A stretch of DNA of 64,000 nucleotides, taken from positions 36,553 through 100,552 of the forward strand of contig JAADIO010000016.1 of the NCBI GenBank assembly GCA_013151235.1. The letters run 5' to 3'. The position numbers were made by a program, and so were the translations under genes. Below the pieces are notes generated by a model. That model worked only from the letters and a program-made list of their open reading frames with translations, was not told where the DNA came from and made no database searches. Below are positions 17,050 to 25,757 of this stretch, in pieces (the stretch's first letter is position 1; the number at the start of each line of letters is the position of its first letter). This DNA is from Deltaproteobacteria bacterium. Lineage in GTDB: Bacteria > CG2-30-53-67.

Positions 17050-17871
17050 ATGCGGAGTATTGAAGAAGGATTGGAAAAGGCTCGACGGGAACGGAAGGGG
17101 ACACAGGTCGAGGGGAATCATGCCTTCCTTCAGGAGTGGCAGGGACGGTCGATCGATCGATCAAAGTTGAGCGCCTATCTTGTTTCCCTCCTGGAACCGA
17201 AGTCTCTGGCTGCGGAACAGTTCAAACGTCTTCGTACTTTAATCCTTCGGAAAATGAAAAGCCGGATGGAAAATACGATTCTTGTGACAAGTGCCGTCCA
17301 GGGAGAAGGGAAGACCACGACGGCCCTGAATCTGGCGATCTCCGTCGCTCAGGGGATGAATGAAACAGTCCTCATGATCGATACTGATCTGCGAAAACCG
17401 GGGGTCCACACCCACCTGGGGATTGAGGCGGAGCGGGGACTCGTTGATTACCTGCGGGAAGAGTGCGACCTGCCCGAACTTTTGGTCAAAACGGAAGTCC
17501 CCAAGTTGACGATCCTTCCCTCCGGTACACCTCCTGAAAACCCTTCCGAACTGCTGGCCTCCAACCGGATGAGTCAACTGCTGCGGGAGGTCAAGGGACG
17601 TTATGACAATCGGTTTGTCATCCTCGACACTTCTCCGATCAATGTTTTTACGGACACATCAATTCTGGCGCCCCAGGTGGAGGGGGTCCTCCTTGTGATC
17701 AAGGACGGCGAAACCCCCCGCGATTACGTACATCGTGCGATTATGCAATTGGAGGGCACGAATCTTCTCGGGTTGATCCTGAATCAGTTCTCCGCGCCGG
17801 AATCCCTCAAGGATACCTATTACTATTATTATGATTATGATTACGATCGTTCGGACAAGTCCCGATCGTAA
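17050..17871 (+). CDS. Tyrosine autokinase of exopolysaccharide synthesis (CpsD/XrtA type)
   Basis: BY-kinase that phosphorylates a tyrosine tail and, through cycles of phosphorylation, controls polysaccharide chain length. After an N-terminal linker, the kinase core has Walker A SAVQGEGKTTTALNLA, Walker A' VLMIDTDLRKPG and a Walker B near FVILDTSP. It ends in a tyrosine cluster, DTYYYYYDYDYD, typical of autophosphorylation. The activating partner is expected to be the chain-length protein four genes upstream. The gene is 12 bases after the GspE-like gene. The last bases form an inverted repeat TTACGATCG/CGATCGTAA (17841-17871) that includes the stop codon. Confidence 0.93.
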   Translation: MRSIEEGLEKARRERKGTQVEGNHAFLQEWQGRSIDRSKLSAYLVSLLEPKSLAAEQFKRLRTLILRKMKSRMENTILVTSAVQGEGKTTTALNLAISVAQGMNETVLMIDTDLRKPGVHTHLGIEAERGLVDYLREECDLPELLVKTEVPKLTILPSGTPPENPSELLASNRMSQLLREVKGRYDNRFVILDTSPINVFTDTSILAPQVEGVLLVIKDGETPRDYVHRAIMQLEGTNLLGLILNQFSAPESLKDTYYYYYDYDYDRSDKSRS

Positions 17872-17918
17872 AGGAGCGGCTGTACAAGACGTCCGTTTTG
17901 CAAAGAAGCCGTTCAGGA

Positions 17919-18164
17919 TTAGAACCCCATTTGTTCTTTTCTGGCCAGAAGAATTTCCTCGTTTTCCTCGTGATCAGGGTCCGGCACACAGGCCTCAACG
18001 GGGCAGACCTCGGCACACTGGGACGCTTCATGAAATCCCTTGCATTCGACGCATTTTTCCGGATCGATCACGTAGGTCGGGTCCCCCTCGGCAATGGCGC
18101 TGACGGGACAGACCGCTTCACATTCCCCACAGGCGACGCATTCATCGTTGATTCGATAGGCCAT
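17919..18164 (-). CDS. 2[4Fe-4S] ferredoxin
   Basis: Small soluble electron carrier of 81 residues. The first cluster motif is CVACGECEAVCP. The second is CVECKGFHEASQCAEVCP, with an insertion between the second and third cysteines, as in Allochromatium-type ferredoxins, which often have very low potential. An acidic C-terminal tail follows. GGGAGG lies eight bases upstream of the ATG. It converges on the tyrosine kinase gene and has no redox neighbour that would identify its partner. Confidence 0.95.
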   Translation of the reverse strand: MAYRINDECVACGECEAVCPVSAIAEGDPTYVIDPEKCVECKGFHEASQCAEVCPVEACVPDPDHEENEEILLARKEQMGF

Positions 18165-18351
18165 CTTGAGTTCCTCCCTTGAAAGATTTCCGGCATCATC
18201 AAAAGTCTCTCCGCCTGCTGCGTTTATGAGTCCGCATTGAGCTTCGAAGATGTTCCTATGTAATGACAGAGATTCCCGGACCTGTCAAGCATTCTCCGAT
18301 TTTTGCGGGTTTTCTGTTGCCGAAAGCCTGCAAGACCGACGGACAATAAGG

Positions 18352-18380
18352 TTGACAGAAAATCAAGGAAACTTTATACT
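18352..18380 (+). promoter_or_regulatory. Sigma-70-type promoter for DUF1573 gene
   Basis: TTGACA and TATACT are separated by 17 bases, about 58 bases upstream of the ATG of the DUF1573 gene. No operator was recognised beside it. Confidence 0.75.
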
Positions 18381-18438
18381 TTCTGCGCAGTAGTTGGACG
18401 GAATTGATCCCGGACGATGCGGGGGAAGGGAGAAGGAA

Positions 18439-19182
18439 ATGAGGCAGATGCGTGTACTCTTTGCAGTCATGGGGCTGTGCTTTCTCATCAGCCTGTCCCA
18501 GGCCGAGGCGGCAAATCCGCGGATATCCTTTCAGGAGAAGGATTACAATTTTGGAACGGTGAAAGAAGGAACGGAGGTGACCCATGAATTCAGTTTTCGT
18601 AACGGGGGAGACGCCGATCTGGTCATCACCGATGTCAAGACCTCCTGCGGATGCACGGCGGCGGTGACTTCCGCCAAAACAATTGCCTCGGGAAAGAGTG
18701 GGACGCTGAAAGTGACCTTCAACTCCCGGGGGCGCCGGGGACACCAGACCAAGACGATTACCGTTTATTCCAATGATCCCGGACAACCCCGGGCGGCGGT
18801 CCGGCTGGAAGGTGAGGTGGATGCCGGAGATCAGCCGAAGATCTTTGTGAACCCCATGCGTCTCGATATCGGGGTCGTCCCCCCCGGGGAGTCGGTGGTA
18901 CGGGAACTCTCGGTCAGTAACAAGGGAACGGCGGAACTCGTCCTGGAAAATTTCGTCGGGCGAAACAGCGTCGCCGTGGAAACAACGGGTGGCGCAAAGA
19001 TCGAACGGACGGTGAAACCGCAGAAGACGGTCAAAATCCGGGTAATCGTCACACCGAAGAAGAGAGAAGGCGTCTACCAGGGCTATTTGCAGATCCGAAA
19101 CAATTCCCTTCGTCGTATTGTTACGGTCCCCGTCTACGGTTACGTCAGCGATAAATACGAATTGAAACCGCAGTACCGATAG
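18439..19182 (+). CDS. Exported DUF1573 protein
   Basis: A signal peptide covers residues 1-24 (MRQMRVLFAVMGLCFLISL, cleavage after AEA). The mature chain begins with the DUF1573 pattern: YNFGTVKEGTEVTHEFSFRN, then SCGCT, then a second immunoglobulin-like unit with FVNPMRLDIGVVPPGE. Such ASPM/SPD-2/Hydin-like beta domains are common in envelope proteins; no enzyme activity is known. The SCGCT motif could bind metal or take part in a disulfide. GGAAGGGAGAAGG precedes the ATG. It has its own strong promoter, and moaA begins four bases after its stop. Confidence 0.88.
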   Translation: MRQMRVLFAVMGLCFLISLSQAEAANPRISFQEKDYNFGTVKEGTEVTHEFSFRNGGDADLVITDVKTSCGCTAAVTSAKTIASGKSGTLKVTFNSRGRRGHQTKTITVYSNDPGQPRAAVRLEGEVDAGDQPKIFVNPMRLDIGVVPPGESVVRELSVSNKGTAELVLENFVGRNSVAVETTGGAKIERTVKPQKTVKIRVIVTPKKREGVYQGYLQIRNNSLRRIVTVPVYGYVSDKYELKPQYR

Positions 19183-19185
19183 GGT

Positions 19186-20181
19186 ATGGCACTTTTTGAC
19201 CTCCACAAACGTCGCATCAACTATCTTCGCATCTCCGTGACCGACCGGTGCAATCTTCGATGCCTCTACTGTGTGCCCGACCGTGAACGATCCTTTCTTT
19301 CCAGGGAGGAGATCCTCCGTTATGAAGAGATCCTCCGGGTGGCATCTTTTGCCGTCCGGGAGGGAATTACGAAGATCCGTATTACCGGCGGGGAACCTCT
19401 GATTCGTCGCGGTGTCGTCGATCTGATCGCCCGTCTTCACCGCATCCCCGGCCTTGTGGAGATCAGCCTGACCACCAACGGCATCCGCCTCAAGGACCTT
19501 GCCCGTCCCCTTTATCTCGCAGGTGTGCGGAGGATCAATATCAGCCTTGACACCCTGAACCCGAAGCGGTTCCGCCGGATCACCCGGCAGGGGGCAATTG
19601 ATGAGGTCTTCGCCGGAATCGCCGCTGCGGAGGCGGAAGGATTTTTTCCGATCAAGTTGAACATGGTCGTCATGAAGGGGGTCAATGACCATGAAATCCC
19701 CGAGTTTGTCCGCTTGGCCCGGGAGTCCCCCTATCACATACGTTTTGTCGAATTGATGCCGATGGGGCTTTGCCCCGTCCCCCGGCATTCCTTTCTTCCC
19801 GCCACCGAGATCCTGGACGCGGTCCGATCTCATGCCGATATCTCGCCGGTGCCCCCTCATCCCTATGAAGGTCCCGCCGTTCGTTACCGGATTCAAGGGG
19901 GCAAAGGAGAAATCGGGATCATCAGTCCTTTGAGCAACCACTTCTGCGGTTCCTGCAACCGTCTGCGGTTGACCGCCGACGGACATTTACGGAGCTGTCT
20001 CTTTTCGGATCGGGAGATCCATCTCAAGCCGGCCCTGCGAAACGGCCGGGATAACGCAGCGATCGAGAAACAGCTCAAGATCCTTTTTCAGCAGGCCCTT
20101 CACGCCAAGCCGGCCGGTCATATGATTCGTTCCGATGATTCCGCAGGCCTCGCCCGGACCATGACGGCCATCGGCGGCTGA
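19186..20181 (+). CDS. moaA: GTP 3',8-cyclase, molybdenum cofactor synthesis
   Basis: Radical SAM enzyme that converts GTP to 3',8-cyclo-7,8-dihydro-GTP, the first step of molybdopterin synthesis. The N-terminal cluster motif is CNLRCLYC in RISVTDRCNLRCLYCV, and the C-terminal substrate cluster is FCGSCNRLRLTADG...CLF. TGGEPLIR and the C-terminal GG are present. Length 331 is normal. It fits functionally with the tungstate/molybdate-type transporter at 36863-39867, although other moa genes are not in the window. The ATG follows the DUF1573 stop codon by only three bases, so it is probably translated with it. Confidence 0.96.
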   Translation: MALFDLHKRRINYLRISVTDRCNLRCLYCVPDRERSFLSREEILRYEEILRVASFAVREGITKIRITGGEPLIRRGVVDLIARLHRIPGLVEISLTTNGIRLKDLARPLYLAGVRRINISLDTLNPKRFRRITRQGAIDEVFAGIAAAEAEGFFPIKLNMVVMKGVNDHEIPEFVRLARESPYHIRFVELMPMGLCPVPRHSFLPATEILDAVRSHADISPVPPHPYEGPAVRYRIQGGKGEIGIISPLSNHFCGSCNRLRLTADGHLRSCLFSDREIHLKPALRNGRDNAAIEKQLKILFQQALHAKPAGHMIRSDDSAGLARTMTAIGG

Positions 20182-20254
20182 TCGGGAAGAGATTGTCATC
20201 GCCCGCCCGTAATCAATGGCGTTCACTGTATTTCCCGCAGGAGAAAAAAGGCGG

Positions 20255-21037
20255 ATGCCCGACATCGAGATTCAGGGCCAACGAATCCACTACCTGGACC
20301 GGGGGAAGGGAGAGGTCGTCTTCATGCTCCACGGGCTGGCCGGGTCCTCCCGCTTCTGGGAGGATACCCTGAACGTTCTTCCGGAGGGGTTTCGGGGGAT
20401 TGCGCCGGACCTGCCCGGGTTCGGAGACTCGGAAAAGCCGAAACGGAGATACAGCTGTTCCGATCATCTTGCGATGATGCAGGGATTGGCGAATTTCCTC
20501 GGGCACAAACCACTTTTTCTTGTGGGCCATTCCATGGGCGGGGTGGTGGCGCTCTTGTGGACACTGAATATGCCGGAGACCGTCCGGAAGATGATCCTGG
20601 TCAATGTCCCGGTCTCCGGAGGACGCGCCCTCCATGGACGGGGAAGAATCGGTGCCGCCCTGCCGGGTCTGGCTGCCGTACAGATCGGGCTCCATCTACC
20701 CCCGGTCTTGTGGATGCTGCGCAAATTTCTGCGATACTATTATGTTCTCGATCCCCGTTTCACAAAAGACGCAAGAAAGGCGCCCCTCTACAGTTTATGG
20801 GGAAACGCCAGGGCATTGAAAAGACTCGATCTTTCTCCCCGGTTGTCTGAAATCAAAGTCCCGACCCTGGTGATCGGCACCCGGAAAGACGGAATCGTCC
20901 GCCCTTCGGAATTTGAAAAAACGGCCCGGAAAATTCCCGGCTCCGAAGCAGTCTGGATCGACGGGGCCGGCCATTGTCCCACGTTGGAACGGCCGGAGGA
21001 GACTCACAGGATGATGATGGCGTTTCTGAAATCGTAA
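20255..21037 (+). CDS. Alpha/beta hydrolase
   Basis: Cytoplasmic serine hydrolase of unknown substrate. The catalytic triad can be read: nucleophile Ser in GHSMGG, Asp in GTRKDGIV, His in GAGHCPTLERP. The oxyanion motif LHGLAGSS is near residue 27. I chose the ATG giving MPDIEIQGQRIHYLDRG, with AGGAG 11 bases upstream; an ATG 39 bases earlier adds a short leader. Length (260) is typical. Neighbours moaA and gpsA do not define a pathway. Confidence 0.88.
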   Translation: MPDIEIQGQRIHYLDRGKGEVVFMLHGLAGSSRFWEDTLNVLPEGFRGIAPDLPGFGDSEKPKRRYSCSDHLAMMQGLANFLGHKPLFLVGHSMGGVVALLWTLNMPETVRKMILVNVPVSGGRALHGRGRIGAALPGLAAVQIGLHLPPVLWMLRKFLRYYYVLDPRFTKDARKAPLYSLWGNARALKRLDLSPRLSEIKVPTLVIGTRKDGIVRPSEFEKTARKIPGSEAVWIDGAGHCPTLERPEETHRMMMAFLKS

Positions 21038-21066
21038 AACAGTATGGTAAGTGAAGGAGTTTAGAG

Positions 21067-22110
21067 ATGAACGAAAAGGTCGCCGTCATCGGCGCCGGAG
21101 CCTGGGGAACCACCCTGGCCAATCTCCTTGCTAAAAAGGGAATAAACGTTTCCCTGTGGGTCTTTGAAAAGGACCTTGCGAAGAGGATGGGGGAAGAACA
21201 TGAAAACCGGCTCTATCTTCCCGGCGTCCTGCTGTCGGAACGGCTTGTCCCCTCCTCCTCTGTGGAAGCGGTTGCGCACGGATGCCGAACTTTTTTGCTG
21301 GTGACTCCTTCCCACGTAACGCGGAAGGTGATCCGGGCCTTTGCGCCCTCTCTTCCCGACGATGCCCTGGTGATCAGCGCCGGCAAGGGGATAGAAAATG
21401 AGACCCTCATGACCCTGTCGGAGGTCCTGCCCGCGGAATTGCCGCAACTCCCGAAGTCGAACTTCGCCTATCTTTCGGGACCGAGCTTCGCCCGGGAGGT
21501 TGCCGCCGAACTTCCCACGGCGGTCTCCGTGGCATCGAAGGACCGCAGGACGGCCGAGGTGGTACAGCAGCTCTTCTCCACCCCCTACTTCCGGGTTTAT
21601 ACCACACCGGATGTGGTCGGCGTGGAGCTGGGTGGCGCCGTGAAGAACGTCATGGCCATTGCCGCGGGCTTAAGTGACGGCCTTGGGTTCGGTTATGATA
21701 CGAGGGCCGCTCTCATCACCCGTGGATTAAATGAGATGTCCCGTCTCGGCACAACCCTTGGGGCGCTGCCGCGCACCTTCATGGGGCTGGCCGGGCTGGG
21801 GGATCTCGTCCTCACCTGCACGGGAGATTTGAGCCGGAACCGGACGGTGGGGCTGAAACTTGCCGAAGGCAAGACGATGGAGGAGATCGTCAGCACGACC
21901 CGGACTGTTGCCGAAGGGATCCGGACTACCCGGTCGGTTCATGACCTGGCTGCACGGGAGGGGGTGGAGATGCCGATTACCCGGCAGGTCTACCGGATCC
22001 TCTACGAAGGGATCGACCCGAAGGATGCCGTACGGGAATTAATGAGCCGGGACCCGAAGGATGAACTGGAAGAGGAGGAGGATCGAAAACGGATGGGGTG
22101 GAGTTCATGA
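21067..22110 (+). CDS. gpsA: NAD(P)-dependent glycerol-3-phosphate dehydrogenase
   Basis: Reduces dihydroxyacetone phosphate to sn-glycerol 3-phosphate for phospholipid synthesis. The dinucleotide motif GAGAWGTTLA is near the N-terminus, the catalytic-lysine region is GGAVKNVMAIAAG, and the GLGDLVLTC motif is present. The C-terminus has a short acidic extension (DELEEEEDRKR). AAGGAG precedes the ATG. The stop overlaps the next start (ATGA). Confidence 0.96.
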   Translation: MNEKVAVIGAGAWGTTLANLLAKKGINVSLWVFEKDLAKRMGEEHENRLYLPGVLLSERLVPSSSVEAVAHGCRTFLLVTPSHVTRKVIRAFAPSLPDDALVISAGKGIENETLMTLSEVLPAELPQLPKSNFAYLSGPSFAREVAAELPTAVSVASKDRRTAEVVQQLFSTPYFRVYTTPDVVGVELGGAVKNVMAIAAGLSDGLGFGYDTRAALITRGLNEMSRLGTTLGALPRTFMGLAGLGDLVLTCTGDLSRNRTVGLKLAEGKTMEEIVSTTRTVAEGIRTTRSVHDLAAREGVEMPITRQVYRILYEGIDPKDAVRELMSRDPKDELEEEEDRKRMGWSS

Positions 22111-23744
22111 CACCGGGTGAGGTCTTTCGGATTTTCATGGGGATTTTCGGCGGCGTGGGGCTCTTTGTCTACGGAATGAAACGGACCGCCGGCGGTCTCC
22201 AGAAGGTCGCCGGAAAACGGATGCGTGACATCCTGAGCAGTCTGACCGACACCCCCGTCAAGGGGACCGTCATCGGTGCCCTCATGGCGGCCACGATTCA
22301 GTCTTCCAGCGCCACCACGGTCATGCTCGTCGGTTTTGTGAACGCCTCTCTCATGACGCTGACCCAGGCCATCGGCGTGGTCTACGGCGCAAACATCGGG
22401 ACCACCTTCACCGTCCAGTTGATCGCCTTCCGGCTGGCCGACTACTCCCTTCTCCTTATCGGGACGGGGGTCCTCCTCTATGTCTCCAAGCGGAACCGGC
22501 TTGTTCAGTATCTCGGGCAATCCATCCTGGGCTTCGGTTTCATCTTTCTGGGGCTGAAGATCCTGTCCGAGACCACACTTCCCCTTCGTTCCTATCCCGG
22601 CTTCGTAGATGCCATGGTCTCCATGGGAGCTTACCCCCTCTTCGGGATCGTCGTCTCCGCTGTTTTCACCGGGATCATCCAGAGCAGCGCCGCCACCATC
22701 GGCATTGCCATGGTCCTCACCAGCCAGGGGATCCTCGATCTCAGTGCAGCGATTCCGATATTTCTCGGCGCCGACATCGGGACCTGCAGCACGGCACTGA
22801 TCTCCAGCATCGGATCGAATCGGGAAGGCAAACGGGTCGCCGTGGCCCATCTCCTTTTCAACCTGATCGGGACGATGCTCATTTATCCCTTCATGGGACA
22901 GTTCCATGATCTGATCCTCTGGGTCTCCAACCCCTTTACCTCGAGCGTCTCCCGGCAGATCGCCAACGGGCACATGCTCTTCAAGCTCCTCGATACGCTG
23001 GTCTTTCTGCCCCTGACGGTCCCCTTCCGAAAACTGATTATCTTCATGCTCCCCATCGTCCCGGAACTTGAACGGGCCTTCCGGGTCCGTTACATCGATG
23101 AGCAGGTCCTTGACACCCCGGAAATCGCCCTGGGCGAGGCCTACAAGGAGGCGGAACGGATGGGGTACCGGGTCCTGGAGATGCTGAAGACATCCATCAT
23201 CGTTTTCCAGGAGGATGATGATTACCTCCGGCAGAAGCTCAAGAAGATGGACAATGAGATCGACTTCCTCGATGATGCAATTACCCGCTATCTGACCACC
23301 CTTTCCCAGGGTGACCTGACGGTCGAGCAGTCCCAGCGGGAGGTCTCCCTCCTCTATTTTGTGGATGATCTGGAGCACATCGGGGACCTGATCGACAAGA
23401 GTCTCATGGAACTCGCGAGGAAGAAGATCGATCTCCGGCTGAGCTTTTCTCCGGCGGGCGTACAGGACATCATCCGGATGCACCACCAGGTATGTACGCA
23501 CCTGCAACAGGCAATCCGGTCCTTTATGGAAGACGATGATGGCCTGGCCCGGCAGCTCCTTGATGCCTCGTCCCGCATCGAACAGCTGGAAGCCGATCTC
23601 CGTCTGGCCCATGTCAAGCGGCTCCACGGAGGACTTCAGGAGACGATCGATACCAGCTCAATCCACCTCGACGTGATCAGCACTTTCAAGCTGATCAGTG
23701 CCCACACCGCCAATATTGCACAGGTTGTCTCCGGAGAGGTCTGA
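22107..23744 (+). CDS. Na/Pi cotransporter family protein with PhoU domain
   Basis: Inner-membrane sodium-dependent phosphate transporter or related regulator. The two inverted transport repeats are marked by QSSSATTVM and QSSAATIGIAM, among about eight membrane spans in residues 1-320. The C-terminal 200 residues are helical and charged, fitting a PhoU-like domain. I set the start at the ATG overlapping the gpsA stop, with GGAG about four bases upstream; GTG nine bases before it is the alternative. It is probably coupled to gpsA, tying phosphate import to phospholipid precursor supply; that link is inferred. Confidence 0.92.
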   Translation: MTPGEVFRIFMGIFGGVGLFVYGMKRTAGGLQKVAGKRMRDILSSLTDTPVKGTVIGALMAATIQSSSATTVMLVGFVNASLMTLTQAIGVVYGANIGTTFTVQLIAFRLADYSLLLIGTGVLLYVSKRNRLVQYLGQSILGFGFIFLGLKILSETTLPLRSYPGFVDAMVSMGAYPLFGIVVSAVFTGIIQSSAATIGIAMVLTSQGILDLSAAIPIFLGADIGTCSTALISSIGSNREGKRVAVAHLLFNLIGTMLIYPFMGQFHDLILWVSNPFTSSVSRQIANGHMLFKLLDTLVFLPLTVPFRKLIIFMLPIVPELERAFRVRYIDEQVLDTPEIALGEAYKEAERMGYRVLEMLKTSIIVFQEDDDYLRQKLKKMDNEIDFLDDAITRYLTTLSQGDLTVEQSQREVSLLYFVDDLEHIGDLIDKSLMELARKKIDLRLSFSPAGVQDIIRMHHQVCTHLQQAIRSFMEDDDGLARQLLDASSRIEQLEADLRLAHVKRLHGGLQETIDTSSIHLDVISTFKLISAHTANIAQVVSGEV

Positions 23745-23790
23745 AAAATGAAAATTCACCCGCAGGAAAAAAACCGGAAAGGAAGAGTGC

Positions 23791-24552
23791 ATGGACCCCG
23801 ATGAGTTGAAGAAATTGCTCCAGGAGATCCGAAAGGGAAAGATGAGTGTAACCGAAGGGATGAAGCGTCTGCGGGATCTCCCTTATGAGGATCTCGGTTT
23901 TGCCCACATCGATCATCATCGGGCACTCCGCCAGGGGAGTCCGGAAGTGATCTTTTGTGAAGGAAAAACGGAGAGCCGGATTGTGCAGATTGTGGAGCGG
24001 ATGCTGGCACAAGGGTATGACGTGTTGGCGACGCGGGCCTCTCCGTCCATCTACCGGGAGATCCGGAAACTCGACGGGAAGGCCCGGTATTACACAGACT
24101 CCCGTACCATCGTGATCCGGCGGAAAAAGAAACGCCTTGTGGGAAGCATCCTGATCCTTTCCGCCGGGACCTCGGACATCTCCGTCGCCGAGGAGGCGGC
24201 CGTCACGGCCGAGACCCTGGGGAGCCGGGTGGAGACCCTCTACGACATCGGCGTCTCGGGAATCCACCGCCTCTTCGACCAGCGTGAAAAGATTATGTCC
24301 GCCCGGGTCCTCATTGTTGTTGCCGGAATGGAGGGGGCACTGGCCAGCGTTGTCGGAGGGCTGGTCGATAAACCAATCATCGCCGTTCCCACCAGTATCG
24401 GATACGGTGCGAGTTTCGGCGGGATTGCCGCCCTGTTGGGGATGCTCAACTCCTGTGCCGCAGGCGTGGCCGTCGTTAACATCGACAACGGTTTCGGTGC
24501 GGGGGCCATGGCACACCGGATCAACCTCCTCGGAAAGAGTCCATCGAGTTAA
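23791..24552 (+). CDS. larB: Nickel-pincer cofactor synthesis protein LarB
   Basis: LarB carboxylates and hydrolyses nicotinic acid adenine dinucleotide, the first step to the nickel-pincer nucleotide cofactor of lactate racemase and related enzymes. The C-terminal half has the PurE-like fold with SAGTSDISVAEEA, VVAGMEGALASVVGG and a glycine-rich GYGASFGGIAALL. The N-terminal EIRKGKMSVTEGMKRL segment is typical. No larC, larE or larA is in the window, so the client enzyme is unknown. Confidence 0.92.
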   Translation: MDPDELKKLLQEIRKGKMSVTEGMKRLRDLPYEDLGFAHIDHHRALRQGSPEVIFCEGKTESRIVQIVERMLAQGYDVLATRASPSIYREIRKLDGKARYYTDSRTIVIRRKKKRLVGSILILSAGTSDISVAEEAAVTAETLGSRVETLYDIGVSGIHRLFDQREKIMSARVLIVVAGMEGALASVVGGLVDKPIIAVPTSIGYGASFGGIAALLGMLNSCAAGVAVVNIDNGFGAGAMAHRINLLGKSPSS

Positions 24553-24620
24553 AGACTGTATGACCTGCGCCCAGCTGGAACCGAAAGATATTTACGACAA
24601 AGTCCTTCGGTGGACAGACA

Positions 24621-24655
24621 AAAGGGCCTTCCGCTATTTGTGCTGAAGGCCCTTT
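24621..24655. terminator. Bidirectional terminator hairpin
   Basis: AAAGGGCCTTC and GAAGGCCCTTT form a perfect 11-base stem with a 13-base loop between the convergent larB and ilvE genes. The A/T ends of the stem on both sides suit termination in both directions, though no long T run follows. Confidence 0.75.
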
Positions 24656-24685
24656 CCGACAGATGGTTCCCGACTGCCGTTGTTC

Positions 24686-25600
24686 TCAGATCTTTGCGAG
24701 CCACTCGGGGTGCTTGCTGTTTTTCCCGTGGACCGCCTCGAAGTAGCTCGACTGGATTTTCCGTGTCACCGGTCCCGGCTTGCCTTCCCCGATGGTCCGC
24801 CCGTCGATCTCCCGGATCGGGGTGATCTCGGCGGCGGTGCCGACAAAGAAGGCCTCGTCGGCGATGTAAAGCTCATCCCGGGTAAACCGTTCCTCCGTAA
24901 CCTCAAGGCCCGCTTCCTTTGCGAGCGTCATCACCGATTCCCGGGTGATCCCCTCAAGAATCGAGGTCAGAGGAGTGGTCTTGATCCGTCCTTTCCGGAC
25001 GATAAAGATGTTCTCTCCCGGACCTTCAGAGACATACCCCTCGGTATCCAGCAGAAGTGCCTCATGATAGCCGTGAGCAATCGCCTCCCTCTTGGCGAGC
25101 TGGGAGTTGATATAGGAACCGCAGGCCTTGGCCTTGGTCATGGCGGTATTGACATGGGTTCGGGCGTAGGAGGAGACCATGACGCGGATCCCGTTTTTCA
25201 GCCCATCTTCCCCGAGGTAGGTCCCCCAGGGCCAGGCGGCGACGGCAACCTGAATGGGATTGTCCTTGACGTAGAGTCCCATGTCCCCGTAACCGATGAA
25301 AACGAGAGGACGGATGTAGCATTCGGTGAGGCCGTTGACCCGGACCGTATCGAGGTTTGCTTCGAAGAGTTCGCGGTTCGTGTAGGGGATCTCCATCTGC
25401 ATGATGTGAGCCGAGGCGAAAAGGCGATCCACATGCTCCTGCAGGCGGAAAATGGCCGAGCCGCCGTCGATTTCGTAACAGCGGATCCCTTCGAAAACTC
25501 CCATGCCGTAATGGAGGGTGTGGGTCAGGACATGGACATTCGCCTCCGACCAAGAGATGAATTTCCCGTCCATCCAGATTTTTGATGCTTCCTGAATCAT
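24686..25600 (-). CDS. ilvE: Branched-chain amino acid aminotransferase
   Basis: PLP fold-type IV transaminase for the last step of leucine, isoleucine and valine synthesis. Visible marks are [14 protein letters not shown], the lysine segment [27 protein letters not shown] and the C-terminal GTAAEITPI. Length (304) is normal. The ATG chosen has AGGAG ten bases upstream; a second ATG nine bases earlier is too near that site. It stands alone, convergent with larB. Confidence 0.95.
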   Translation of the reverse strand: MIQEASKIWMDGKFISWSEANVHVLTHTLHYGMGVFEGIRCYEIDGGSAIFRLQEHVDRLFASAHIMQMEIPYTNRELFEANLDTVRVNGLTECYIRPLVFIGYGDMGLYVKDNPIQVAVAAWPWGTYLGEDGLKNGIRVMVSSYARTHVNTAMTKAKACGSYINSQLAKREAIAHGYHEALLLDTEGYVSEGPGENIFIVRKGRIKTTPLTSILEGITRESVMTLAKEAGLEVTEERFTRDELYIADEAFFVGTAAEITPIREIDGRTIGEGKPGPVTRKIQSSYFEAVHGKNSKHPEWLAKI

Positions 25601-25757
25601 TGCTTTCATTCTCCTGCAGAGAGTTACAAGTAAAATAAGTTATAAGATTCTTTCGGGCCTGTCAATCATTTTCAGGTTTGTGCAAATGGATTGATTGACA
25701 GGTATTTATAACTCATTGTAAAATAATAAAAAGTAATAAATTTATTTCGGATTTTTC

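Noticed and set aside
22002..23627. 541-codon frame opposite the Na/Pi transporter
   Set aside because: The plus strand has membrane repeats QSSSATT and QSSAATI, so the minus frame is a shadow.
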